64,000 bases of DNA from Aspidiotus rigidus (Eukaryota > Arthropoda > Insecta > Hemiptera > Diaspididae): positions 9,424,001-9,488,000 of the forward strand of contig JAVHKY010000052.1 in NCBI GenBank assembly GCA_035079385.1. The letters run 5' to 3'. Of the stretch, positions 46,661 to 57,058 are shown in pieces. The notes under the pieces are model-generated. The model worked only from the letters and a program-made list of their open reading frames with translations, searched no databases and was not told the origin of the DNA. A program made the position numbers and the translations under genes. How positions within the stretch are numbered: the stretch's first letter is position 1; each line of letters begins with the position of its first letter.

Positions 46661-47894
46661 AACGTGATCTTTGATCGCATGAAATGATATCTGATCTAAT
46701 TTATTTATCAAATCGAATTATGCAATGCTGATAGATGAAAAATAAAATAGCATCAATTCTCGACTTCACTGGATTCAAGATTTTCAAGGAACACCCATGG
46801 CAAATATACCTACGCAGTTAGATAGAATTGTGGTTTAAATTATGAATACAAAACCGCTTGAAATGATATCTGCTCTATTCTATTCTAGGTATTCATCAAT
46901 CAAATTATTTGATACCGGTAGATATCTAATGAAGAAAATTTCATTGGTAGGTATTAAGATATGGCCATAATGAGATTTGGTAAAGTTTTAGAGAATTTCT
47001 GAAAAAGAATAATACATTATTGTTATTGAATAGGAGAAACCCAAGTCTTGCTGTTGACAGATTAAGGACTGAGACAGATGTAGGAGTAGGACAGAATGAT
47101 ATACCAGCGCCTGGCGCTGTGATGGCTAAGTTCTGAACTGTGTGTGTGTGTATGTGTTGTCTATACGACCTTAGTACTGTGAAAACTAGTGGGAATGAAA
47201 ATTTGCTCTGTTATTGTAGTCCGTCGTCCCAAATCAGCGAGCGCAAAGCGCCAGTCTGTTACCACCTTAGTGTTGAATAATAGAGGCCTTTCCATGGATC
47301 GATATTTGAAACTCAATAACGAACGAAGAATCTACCTCCAAAACTCGAGTTTAATTACAGATCAGTTCACAAAGAAATTCATATAAAATCAAATGTTCAC
47401 GAAGACATAAGTACACACAGTTACAACGAATCCACATAGGAAAATACAAAGCTATATGCTCAAACTACAAAGACTGAAAAGCTACTAAAGCCAGAAAACA
47501 GAGAAACTTCGATCTCGAAGTTTTGGAGGCATTTTTATAATAGACTAGAAAGTTCTCGAAGTTTTTCTCGAACTACTATGGCGCTCTTAGCGGGAGAAAC
47601 ACGAAGTAAAAACATTAAACGATTCGAGTCTAAATTTACCTTACTTTACACACAGAGAATCCTCGAATCTCAACACTTAGACCATACAACAAAACGGCAC
47701 AGTGCCGGAAACATTGATACCACAACAAACAACGAAAAATTGTAAGTCCCATAACTGCTCCGGTGCTGTCGCGATTGCCTCGATCCAAAAACAATGGAAT
47801 GCACGTGCATCAAACATTTCGCAGGGCAGCAAGGCGCGTGGCGGTGGCCACATTATTTTGAAGCAACGCACAGTTGTACGCCTGTTAGGCAGAG
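46661..47894. other. non-coding stretch, nothing recognised
   Basis: Contains a short GT microsatellite (47141-47154) and AT-rich sequence. Short ORFs have no domain or splice context. Confidence 0.4.
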
Positions 47895-47905
47895 AACTGT
47901 TACAC

Positions 47906-48158
47906 CATTGACTATACACTTTGTAAGCAGATGTACAAACCTATTGTTAAAATGTTGTCGGTTTTCGGACGCACGTTGGAAACGAATAACAGATCGCGCC
48001 AGGTGTTAAGACGTGGGTGTAACAGAGAGGGATGTATGTCCTCTCTCCTTTGCACCAACGGTTAACACCCAGCGCACTCAGGTAGCAGTTTCCAACGAAA
48101 CGACAACTCTTTTAACAAAAGGTTTGTACGTCTGCTTACAAAGTGTATATAGTCAATG
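47906..48158. mobile_element. CATTGACTATA-family MITE with 7-bp duplication GTTACAC
   Basis: 253 bp, inverted ends CATTGACTATACACTTTGTA, flanked by GTTACAC at 47899-47905 and 48159-48165. The interior is related to the 15661 copy (AACGAATAACAGATCGCGCC, GGTGTTAAGACGTGGGTGTA), in opposite orientation. Confidence 0.9.
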
Positions 48159-48311
48159 GTTACACCTTTGAGTATGAATAGTAATGGAGAAGCAGAAATA
48201 GCAGTACTCTCGCAGGCGTGATAGATAGCGTTGCTCAGGTAAACTCATGTGTTAACTGTTTTTTTAAGATTGAAAACGACTAAGGAGAGGAGAGAGGGTG
48301 TTAAATGTAAA

Positions 48312-48523
48312 ACCAAATACACTATACCAACAATACCGGAAACTCCCATTAGAAATACATTGAGCGCTGTTGACCCACGAAACCCAAAGGAGATTAGTAA
48401 CAATCCTAGCCGCTAGTCGAAAATCCCGTTTGATTACAATGGTAGTACCAATCCCGTCCACTAGTCTAAATGGTTCAAAAACGACACGGAAGTTTCCGGT
48501 ATTGTTCGTATAGTGTATTTGGT
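48312..48523. mobile_element. 212-bp MITE with ACCAAATACACT ends
   Basis: Inverted ends ACCAAATACACTATACCAAC and complement extend through CAATACCGGAAACT; an inner dyad around GGTACTACCATTGTAATC-type sequence. A short A-run flanks both sides, so the duplication is ambiguous. Confidence 0.7.
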
Positions 48524-48545
48524 AAAACGCGTGCTATCTGTTCTA

Positions 48546-49007
48546 CACGGTATAAGATGAAGAGGTAGTGACACGAACGTATTCTGACTGTGGTAAACGC
48601 TGTCCGTGATTTTGAAGTAGTTCTGAACATCCCGAGCGCAGCGCTCGTGATGAAAGTGATGGGTAATGTACAGAGTCTTATGGGAACGCCGCTACTTTCA
48701 AAAATTTATTGCAGGATCAGGAATCAGCCAATGCATTTCATATTTGGCATAAAAATACCATTTAATCTACTCTATAAAATTTTGAAAGAATCACCCTTCT
48801 AAGTAAATTCTTGGATTTTTTATAATCCTTGGAAATTTCATCAATACTAGGGTACCAACGGTAACGTCCCGGCGCAGGTGGGGTGTAGAAGGAACAGGGA
48901 AACAGCCCGAGTGTTCGCTGCAAACCTAGCGGAAGTTTGTACGTACAACTTCAAAACTGCGGACACGATTTTAGCGTTGTGTCATTACCTCTTCATCTTA
49001 TACCGTG
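48546..49007. mobile_element. hAT-like MITE, copy 2 (intact)
   Basis: 462 bp with inverted ends CACGGTATAAGATGAAGAGG and an exact 8-bp duplication CTGTTCTA (48538-48545, 49008-49015). Nearly identical to the copy at 14497-14958. Contains a 70-codon ORF (MVNAVRDFEVVLNIPSAALV...) conserved in both copies; with so few differences between them this is no evidence for coding. Confidence 0.9.
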
Positions 49008-49185
49008 CTGTTCTAGTAAGATTGAAACAGCGCACTCTATCACGCCTGCCACGCAACCTTCAAAAATGACGATTTCTGCCTCTCCATTACTATTCATACC
49101 CAAAGTGTTACACTATCAATCGAGGGAAAGTTGACTACGCTTTGTGCGTCAAATACGCATGTACAGAATTGACGACCAAGGGTTA

Positions 49186-49321
49186 GGGCCAGTTGTACAA
49201 TTTGTAGTTCAACGTGAACCGCCGTGACCGCCGTTGATCGCCCGATTTCGGCCAGTCAAGTTCAAGAATCCGCGGTTCAACGATCACGTGATCTCACGTT
49301 TTTCGATTGTACAACCGGCCC
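49186..49321. mobile_element. 136-bp PIF/Harbinger-type MITE
   Basis: Ends GGGCCAGTTGTACAA and (complement) GGGCCGGTTGTACAA, flanked by TTA at 49183-49185 and 49322-49324: the target and end type of PIF/Harbinger elements. It lies about 200 bp upstream of the predicted gene start at 49518. Confidence 0.85.
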
Positions 49322-49517
49322 TTAATCTCGTTCTCTTAGCCGTCAGTACTGTGATCTGTGGTGGTCTTCATTTTGACTATCATTGAATTAAGAAATTTGA
49401 TGAAGAAAACTAATCAAGTGAAGGTTTCTATTTTTATTTAATTCATCAATAGTCTCGGCATGAATCGGTAAATCGTCTATGCATTCAGATTCGATAGTTT
49501 TTTAACGTTGAACTGAA

Positions 49518-52500
49518 ATGGCAGCTTTTAGCGGTGGAGTAGACTGGTTAAATATTGTCAAACCATTACTATCAGCTTCATATGGATCTCATAGCAAGAG
49601 AGATGTGACCGACCTCGTCCAGTCAATCGTGCGAAGGTATGATACTGATCACTGTAACTTTTCTACAGATATCGTAGAAATGTGCGATGAATTATATGGG
49701 TATTTCCGGCAGCTGTTCAAATCGATTTACATAGCTTTATTGAACGCGAGGAATTCTCGATCAGGATCTCATACAAGAGCTCGTTGATCTTTGATACATT
49801 TTATCCATAATATAGCTTCTATGATTCATAACATGATTAACTGCGAATTTCACTTTGATTTTGACATAGCGAGGAAGAAATCACTCAACCCAATGAGCGT
49901 TACGAAGCATTTTACTCAACATTCTGCATTCTTGCTGCTGATTTCATCAGCTCCAACATTACATCTGGTATTGAAATATTTGTCACCGTTATCAAAGTAC
50001 CAAAAAGATAACTTCTATCAATTGACTAATTCTTTATATTCCAGCTTCCGAGGAGGACATTGAGCTGTATTGCAAAGCATGTCGTATATTACTGTCATAT
50101 CTAATGAATCGTCTACAGTTGCAGAGTTCGTCGGTTTACGCGTCAGATACAAACAACATAATCGTGCCTACACTAACAATTAAGCAACTGTTATTACCCT
50201 TGAAAGCCTTATGCACTGCTACGAGTCAGCTACAACGCACCGAGCAAATTGCTTTAGCTGCCATTATGAAAAACGCAAAATTACCTGAACAAACGAAAAC
50301 TCAGGTTCCTGGTTAGTTTGAACGCCATGTACCGTACAATGCTAAGAGCATACGCCACTAATTTCTTTTTCATCGTTCTGATAGGTGTAGAAACTAAGAA
50401 GGAAGCTTGCCCTCCGACTGCACCTATTGAGGGAAAACTTGGTAGATTTGATTTATCTGTTTCCATTCTGAAACAGCTTGCAAAGCCCGTACATAGTTCA
50501 TTCGCGGAAACGACAAAAACCGTGGTCAGTGGGGACATCCCTCCGGAAAATTGTGTAGTAGCTAATAGCTTCCTGGAATCAAATAAGGTATGAGATTATT
50601 TTCTAAGTTATAATTTGTAAGAAGATGCATGTAAGACGATTACAAACCTTTAAGACAGTGTATCATGATGTAAGTCACCAGAAAGTTTTGCATTAAATCT
50701 CATTCTATATGTCTACATGTTGATAATAGCTATTATGTTTACTTAAATATGATATGATTCATAGAGGAGAAAATAAGCTGTAGAGATGAGGAAAACGGTA
50801 TCATCCACACTGATCTGGACCGGTTTCTCGTTAGAATTGCCTCAATAGATTTCGACGAATTTATGAGAAAACGAGATTAAAGTTTGTCTAGTGTCAAATC
50901 AGTCTTCTTCGAAAGTGCGTTTCTCGCTGACCGACACCCGATTGTTGTGTCAGAACTCGATCTAAAAGAGTTTATTTCCCTCCTTCCTTCTCCCCTTTTA
51001 ATTAATACTCATAATTTTCGTACGAATAACTAATGGTTTAGTCGCTCTATGTGTATCAAATGCTTCAAATGAACTCAGGGCTTCATAATGACTTTGGAAT
51101 TGATCAAATAAAATTTGTTTGCCACATAAAAGACGCTTGTATGAATATAAGATGACCTTAAATCTGTAAAAGCTAAGCCTGAGGTATTCAAAAATTATGG
51201 TCTTCACGAAAACAGCGTTTGCCCGACGGTCGCTTCTCTTCAGACCTATTCTCATTTTGTACTTCATACGTCTCAACCTTTGACTTCATCTTCCAATAAT
51301 TGATAGCTTCATTGTGAACAATACAACGGTTTACTTTCAAGGTTGTCTGATTGACGTAACATATCGTGCGTTTTTTAATAATAATGTAGAAATGAATTAC
51401 GATCACGCAAATGTCACACGTTACGTGATTGGAATTCATTTCTACATTATTACTACAGTAAAACCTGTCCATAACGGACCCTGTAAATAGCGGAAAACTG
51501 TCTGTTACGGAAAAATTTCTTGGTCCCGGCGTACAGTATAGGGCTTATGTGTATTTGAAACCTGAGTTTAACGGAAACTGTCTAACGCGGAAACGGAAAG
51601 GTGAAACTAGACCAACAAATTTATTTAACCTGCGTATAGCGTACAAAAAATATGTACCCATCATGATTTTGATACTGCTCCTTAGTAATGATGAAACATT
51701 TATTCATTTTTGATGCACTCAATTATTCCCTGTTTTTCTCTAGTAAAGGAAATAATGAGCTGCAAGATGCTTTACAGGTTTCCCAAAACATTATCGAAAA
51801 AGATATTGTTTTGGGAATCAATTTGTCACAACAAAAAAAGATTACTCATTATTTTCACTCTTCAAATCACCGCGATAATATCATGTAATTGAATTTCAAT
51901 ATGTATATGTACAGATATGTACTGTTCACACATTACATTCTACTAATTTTTTTTTTTTTTTTTTTTTTTTACCCTACTTGGGTTTAACGGAAACCTGCTC
52001 ATAGCGGAAAAAAAGTTTGGTCCCGTGCGATTCTGTTATAGACAGGTTTTACTGTAATTATGTCTCGTAGTTTTGAAGAAACCCTCCGACTTATCGTGCG
52101 TTTCTTTCCAGACCTTTTTCATCCGAAGTAACATCGAGAGCTTACGAAGTCAACATGCAGGCGATATCCTCATCAACATTTGTCTAAATATGCCGTTCCT
52201 AGCGCGTTACATCAACGAATATGATGATTTCATTCGTACTGGATCATTGACGATGCCTTGCACATATTCTGAAGCATCTTTGATACGCCAAAGGTATGTT
52301 TAATTAATATCCTAGTAAAAAGATGTACATCAGTTCGAATTACATTCTCAAGACAATTAGATATAGGTCTAACAAAGTCAGCACCTGTTGTATTTTGAAT
52401 GAAGAGAGCGTGTGGGCAAATTTAACATGCATATTTACGTAGTCCAATTCATCTGAAGTTTTTGTCTCAAAATGTCCCTCAAGATAGAATTTGAATATCC

Positions 52501-52667
52501 ATTGTACGCTCGTGATGTGAAACTGAATATGACTACGAGTCTTGTTTATTTGTAGAGAACAAACTAAGGGAGCGTTCACCGCTAGCGTCACAGGTGTCAA
52601 ATTCGTCAAAAAAAAGGATGCATTCTACTCGCTGAATTTCCTTCATTTTTTGTTTACTTCTGTATAA
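49518..52667 (+). CDS. six-exon host gene, product unknown (~326 aa)
   Basis: Proposed exons: 49518-49636, 49870-49967, 50045-50311, 50385-50587, 52112-52293 and 52556-52667. Start GAAATGG fits a Kozak context. Every intron is GT-AG and the phases chain as 2, 1, 1, 0, 2 without a stop, which is hard to get by chance. The product begins MAAFSGGVDWLNIVKPLLSA, is mostly helical and leucine-rich (ELYCKACRILLSYLMNR, then TSQLQRTEQIALAAIMKNAK), and has FLARYINEYDDFIRTG late. This suggests an armadillo/HEAT-like or other all-helical protein; I see no catalytic motif and do not recognise the family. Alternative: the first exon could run on past 49636 (open to 49787) in a retained-intron form. The last exon, 52556-52667, is the least certain. 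Confidence 0.62.
51376..51452. repeat. 77-bp palindrome in intron 4
   Basis: TAATAATGTAGAAATGAATT and its complement enclose a CACGTGATT-type loop; it abuts the pogo-like element and may be a tiny MITE. Confidence 0.65.
51456..52054 (+). mobile_element. pogo-like element, internally deleted
   Basis: 599 bp with inverted ends CAGTAAAACCTGTC and TA on both sides (51454-51455, 52055-52056), as for pogo/Tigger elements; AACGGAAAC-type and TTGGTCCCG words repeat near both ends. The ORF at 51688-51888 ends with SQQKKITHYF, like the C-terminal tail of pogo transposases (QxxITDFF type), so the interior is the last piece of the transposase gene. Located in intron 4 of the unknown gene, same orientation. 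Confidence 0.8.
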
Positions 52668-53173
52668 CACACAATTTCTCATAAGAAAAAGTAATTTTCT
52701 AGAAATCGAGAATATTTAAACAACGAGCTATGATGATAAGGAACTAGCGGTTGGTTACCGCAAATTAAGATCCTTCATAACAATGGAAATGAAACTCCAG
52801 TTACTTATTCATGACTGTAAGGATTGATCATGTCGTAGTAGGAGACGAGTAAACCGGACCGCCATATTGGACCTAAGAGTAAAGAGTGGAAGACAACGCC
52901 GCAACATTGCGCGGAACGACGTGCACTAAGGGACGAGCACACTGCTCCGCGTAATGGACCAAGTTTTCAATGTTGAATATCGATCGACATACGTCTGCAA
53001 CATATTTCCATTGAGCCTAATGGCTCCTATAAGAAACACGTGCGGAGCAAAGCTCATTATGTTACTCATTGGAAACAAGAAATAATTAAGAAATGAAAAT
53101 TTGATTTTGAAATACTTATGATTATAAAAATTGAAATATTATCATTTTCTTCTTTAAATATTCAGCACGGTAG

Positions 53174-53613
53174 ATTATAGAGGTATTGACACAACGAAAG
53201 ATTTCTGTCGCACGAATTGTGTTAATTCATACGGAATTCCGCTACGCTCGCAGCGATCGTTTGAATACCTTCCACACCCCACCTGTGTCGGAACCTTACC
53301 GGAGGTACCCTAATATTGACGAAATTTTTGAGGGTTGTAAAAGGCGAAGAAATTCACCTAAGAATATAATTTTTTTTAAAATAAGTAGAGCATGGTGAGT
53401 TGTCTATTCGTACCCGGTTTCAGATTTTTAGGTTAATACCTGATACCTCTACGAATTTTTAAAAATTGATGAATTTACATTACCTAGTATTCATGTAGTT
53501 TTCATGCTTAGTAATACCTTGCAACGCTCCTAGCGTAGATTATATCAACTGACACAACTCAGGCGACAGTAACAAACACGGCTAATATACGTTTGTGTCA
53601 ATACCTCTATAAT
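53174..53613. mobile_element. nested MITE with ATTATAGAGGTATTGACACA ends
   Basis: Inverted ends ATTATAGAGGTATTGACACA and complement. The flanking CACGGTA palindrome belongs to the outer foldback. Interior non-coding. Confidence 0.6.
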
Positions 53614-53808
53614 GTACCGTGATATTCAGTATCTTTCCGCACGTATTTCTTATGGGAGGCCATTATGTCCGAAGGAAATATTTTGGGTACTTTAACGAAC
53701 AGGGAATCAGGTGTATCGATCGATGGTCAACATCAAAAACTTGGTCCATACTGCGGCGTTATTTGAACCTTCCGCGTGTCACTCATAAGTCCTATATGGC
53801 GGTCCAGT

Positions 53809-54102
53809 CTTTGACTATATAGTACTTTGTATGGACTGACTTGACGAAGCATCTGCGGGGGGGTAGAATGAAGCCGATATGTGCGGTAGAGAGGCAGAGG
53901 GAATACACTTGTTCAGGGATAATTGTTGAGCAGGTTGCATTCACAATGTAATACAATTTGTCAATGGGCTATGGGTTTGCTGTCAACGCTGGATGCAATC
54001 CTCCTTACTTTTATCCTACAAGTTACCTCCCTTGCCGCACGATAACTGCTTCACTGAATGCGTTTGTTGTATCAGTCCATACAAAGTACTATATAGTCAA
54101 AG
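53809..54102. mobile_element. 294-bp MITE, CTTTGACTATATAG family
   Basis: Inverted ends CTTTGACTATATAGTACTTT with GTATGGACTGA following. Flanked by GGTCCAGT and GGTCCGGT, an 8-bp target repeat with one change. The ends resemble those of the CATTGACTATA family, so both may use related transposases. Confidence 0.8.
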
Positions 54103-54206
54103 GGTCCGGTTCGGCTGTGTGAAACTAGCAAGTCCATCACCATGACGTCACATCAAGTGATAACAGTGTAAAAATGAAGGACAGCAGCTTTCAGCTGACA
54201 TTGACT

Positions 54207-54400
54207 CCCATAAGAATAGCATTGGTAACAGTTGATCATACATTAGTATTTCAAAATGAAGAATAAATAAAGAATAAAAATTTGATATTTGCAATCCAAA
54301 AGCTATCCGGTATTAATTAACTTTTTATTCCTTATTTATACTTCATTTTAAAATACTGATGTATGACCAAATGTTACTTATGCTACCTATTCTTATGAGA
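54207..54400. mobile_element. ~194-bp foldback MITE
   Basis: CCATAAGAATAGCATTGGTA and its imperfect complement at 54372-54400; pairing runs inward through TACATTAGTATTTCAAAATG and TTTATTC-type segments. Confidence 0.65.
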
Positions 54401-54706
54401 ATCGATATACTAACTTGAAGAAATGTGCGCAATAATATTGTTTTCAAATATCGCATTGCGACTTCACCGGTGGTGATTTTTCCTAGACATACAAGGTCGT
54501 TACAGTCGCAAATTACAAGTGCGAGTGAGTTCCGTCGATGCAACAAAAAATACTGCATAGCAAGTTTTTGTAACTTCCATCAGAATAGCGCCAGTAAAAT
54601 ACTGCCTTGGCGGAACGCCCGGTTTTCGTGACCAATAGTGGAAGATGCTGGTATGCTGCATGCTTCAGAGATCTAATCAGGTGACACCCCTTCCTACTGC
54701 TATAAT

Positions 54707-54960
54707 CTTTCACCATATACCTCTTATGGACTGAGCTAAGACGATGTTTACCCGTGGAAAGATATGATAAGAAAATAAAATGCGGAGAACTCAAAATAGG
54801 CGACGTGGTTGATTGGGGAAGGAGGAGAAGCTGTTACTTCTCCGCGCACTCACCCGCACTGCCTACGTTGGAGTCCTCCGCACGCTATACATGTTTCCAC
54901 ACTCGTTTAACATCGCAATATATGGACGAAGCTCAGTCCATAAGAGGTATATAGTCAAAG
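54707..54960. mobile_element. 254-bp MITE, CTTTGACTATATA family
   Basis: Right end AGCTCAGTCCATAAGAGGTA followed by TATAGTCAAAG; left end CTTTCACCATATACCTCTTA with two changes. Flanks GCTATAAT / GCTATCTT are an imperfect 8-bp repeat. Confidence 0.75.
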
Positions 54961-54964
54961 GCTA

Positions 54965-55299
54965 TCTTCTATCTATCTATCTATCTATCTATATTAATAA
55001 AAACGGCTTCAGGGATTCAATACCCTTTAGCCAAAAAACAAAAAATTGCTAAAATAGAATATTATAGTGCAAATTCTATTAGTAATAGTAAAATGAATTG
55101 CCTAGCAAATTATAAGAAAAATAAGAAAGGATTTGATCCTACATCGATTACCTCGCCTCTCTTAACGACCGCACCTCACGCTGGGTGTCCACATTCTCGA
55201 CAAAAAGTAGCTAAATTTTTTGAGCTACTAAAAACGGCTTCGGGGATTCAATACCTTTAGCCAAAAAAAAAAATGCTAAAATCGAATATTATATAATTA
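54965..55299 (+). mobile_element. Helitron 5'-end fragment, plus strand
   Basis: Starts TCTTCTATCTATCTATC...ATTAATAAAAACGG after an A, the same 5' end type as Helitron C but on the other strand. Its body (AAAATGAATTGCCTAGCAAA, ACATCGATTACCTCGCC) is the inverse of the 5' region of C/D (59040-59130). It has no 3' hairpin end and meets Helitron C at 55299/55300, giving a head-to-tail-inverted pair. Confidence 0.7.
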
Positions 55300-56692
55300 C
55301 TAGCAAGTCGGCGCGCCTCTTAGTTTTTTGTTTTTTCATTTTTATCTTATTCGAGAGCGCTATATAAACCAGAATAAACAGGAATAATTTTTAAAAATTC
55401 GGTAAATTATCTAGATATTTCTACTTTAGATATTGAAAAAAAAAAGTAGAAATTCTCCAGACAACTTTTTTTTGGACCTGTATTCAAAATTTTTATGCAA
55501 ACACAAAGTTCTCATGGCTACTTTTAATTCTGTTATTTAGGGTTTTGGGTAAGGTAGATACATGAAACAAAGGGAGTAACTCTGGGGTTTAAGATTATTT
55601 GGAATTTCTTAGTTAGATACACTATTTTCTTTGTATCTTTTTATCTCATAGTTCAATTCAATCTGCTTAGTTTTCTTTTCAAGCTTTTCTTCTTTCTTAA
55701 TTTCATTCAATTTTGCACTCTTTCATTCTTTACTTGTTCTTCCATACAACCTTTTTTTTTTTTTCTTTCTTTATCGTTTCCTGAGTCTTCCAAATTGTTC
55801 TCTATTTCAGTATCACACTCTTCCAGTTTTCCCTCTCTTCCTATTCTTCTTTTTCAGTCCTCTGCATCCATCTCCTCCAATTATCCATATGGTGATAATT
55901 GATTCTACGTGTCATGCTCTAATCTACAAATTAATGGAAGAAAAACGTTTCGATTCTAAGATTAGTTCATTCATTTCCCTTTTTCTCTTTCACTTTTTTT
56001 CTACATAAGATTTTTTTTGAAATCTTGTGTGTATTATATGTTGACAGTATAATTTGTTACTACAGTCGTTCCAATTTTCAGCGATGATTATTTCTTTGAC
56101 CTCACTTTTTTACATGCAAATAGTGTAACTCCTCCTATTTTCGAGTTGATTTAGTTGAGACTTTGAAAATCCCTTCCTTCATTTACCTTAATTAGAACAA
56201 AATTTCTCAAGGCCCTCAATTTATTCCTTCGAGTCCACCCACCTCCAACTAACAGTTATTCTTGACATTGAGTCCTGATTTTTGTAATTCACTATACTCT
56301 AGGGATTCTTCTGTTAAATCCTGATGATGTTAAGAGCATCTCCAGTTTTTTATGATGTCAACTACCTAACCTAAATCGAGGTTCAATAGGAAACCTATTC
56401 CATAGGGGGAGGGATTTTCGAAAATTTTGGTGTCTCGCCATCATTTACCTAGAACGATGGTTGATATTTTTCCAAGTCCTTTTCCTGTCATATATATCTT
56501 GGAAGTTGAAATTCTTCCATGTTCCTCTCTTGAAAAATATAGCTTGGAAGTTGAAAGTTTTTAAAGTTATCCACTTGTCATAATTGTATAGGTCGATGTA
56601 CAAAATGTGTTTTCAATTTCAACTCGTCTGATGGTTCAATTTTTTCCAAGTTCCTCTCCTGTCATATATAGCTCAATTCCCAATATTAAAAA

Positions 56693-57058
56693 TGTTTAAA
56701 ACACGCATGCATCGTAAGTACGTTTTTGCGAAACGATTTTCAGTGACGTAGGTAAGGATTTTCAGTGTTAGCGCGGAGCGTGTGAAAAAAACGAAATAAC
56801 GTCACCGATGGTCTTTTACACACGGAAAACCGTTGCGAAAAAACTATGACGTAAACATGCCGCACGAAAAACGTATACTTTGGATGTACAAATTTGTCTT
56901 CAAAGTATTTGTGTTTTAAAGCTTTGTACAGTACAAGTGTTGTAGGTGAGTCTTTATAACTCGTACATACATTGCTTCACTCGCTTTGCTCGTTCCGCAA
57001 ACGTATGTACTCGTTATGAAAAGACTCACCTACGCCACATGTACTGTAAATAGCCATT
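56693..57058. mobile_element. copy-specific insertion with inverted repeats in Helitron C
   Basis: Absent from the same place in Helitron D (61620-61626). Contains an inverted pair GTAGGTGAGTCTTTATAACT / its complement around 57005-57035, and ACGTTTTTGCG / CGCAAAAACG-like words. Probably a MITE; ends not firmly defined. Confidence 0.55.

Larger units (their letters stand above)
47895..49108. mobile_element. outer foldback MITE carrying three nested MITEs
   Basis: The segment after 48159 (TTTGAGTATGAATAGTAATG, then CAGGCGTGATAGA) is matched in inverted orientation at 49030-49108 (TCTATCACGCCTG ... CATTACTATTCATACCCAAA). The outer element is interrupted at its left tip by the MITE at 47906-48158 and inside by those at 48312-48523 and 48546-49007. 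Confidence 0.65.
52853..54110. mobile_element. large foldback element with nested insertions
   Basis: Imperfect inverted arms of about 200-250 bp: ACCGGACCGCCATATTGGAC at 52853 is matched by CCTATATGGCGGTCC near 53791-53805, and the pairing continues inward through TGGACCAAGTTTT and AATATTTCC / TAATGGC blocks. The arms continue through a second pair at 53174-53613. The right tip is interrupted by the MITE at 53809-54102, after which GGTCCGGT completes the end. Confidence 0.7.
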
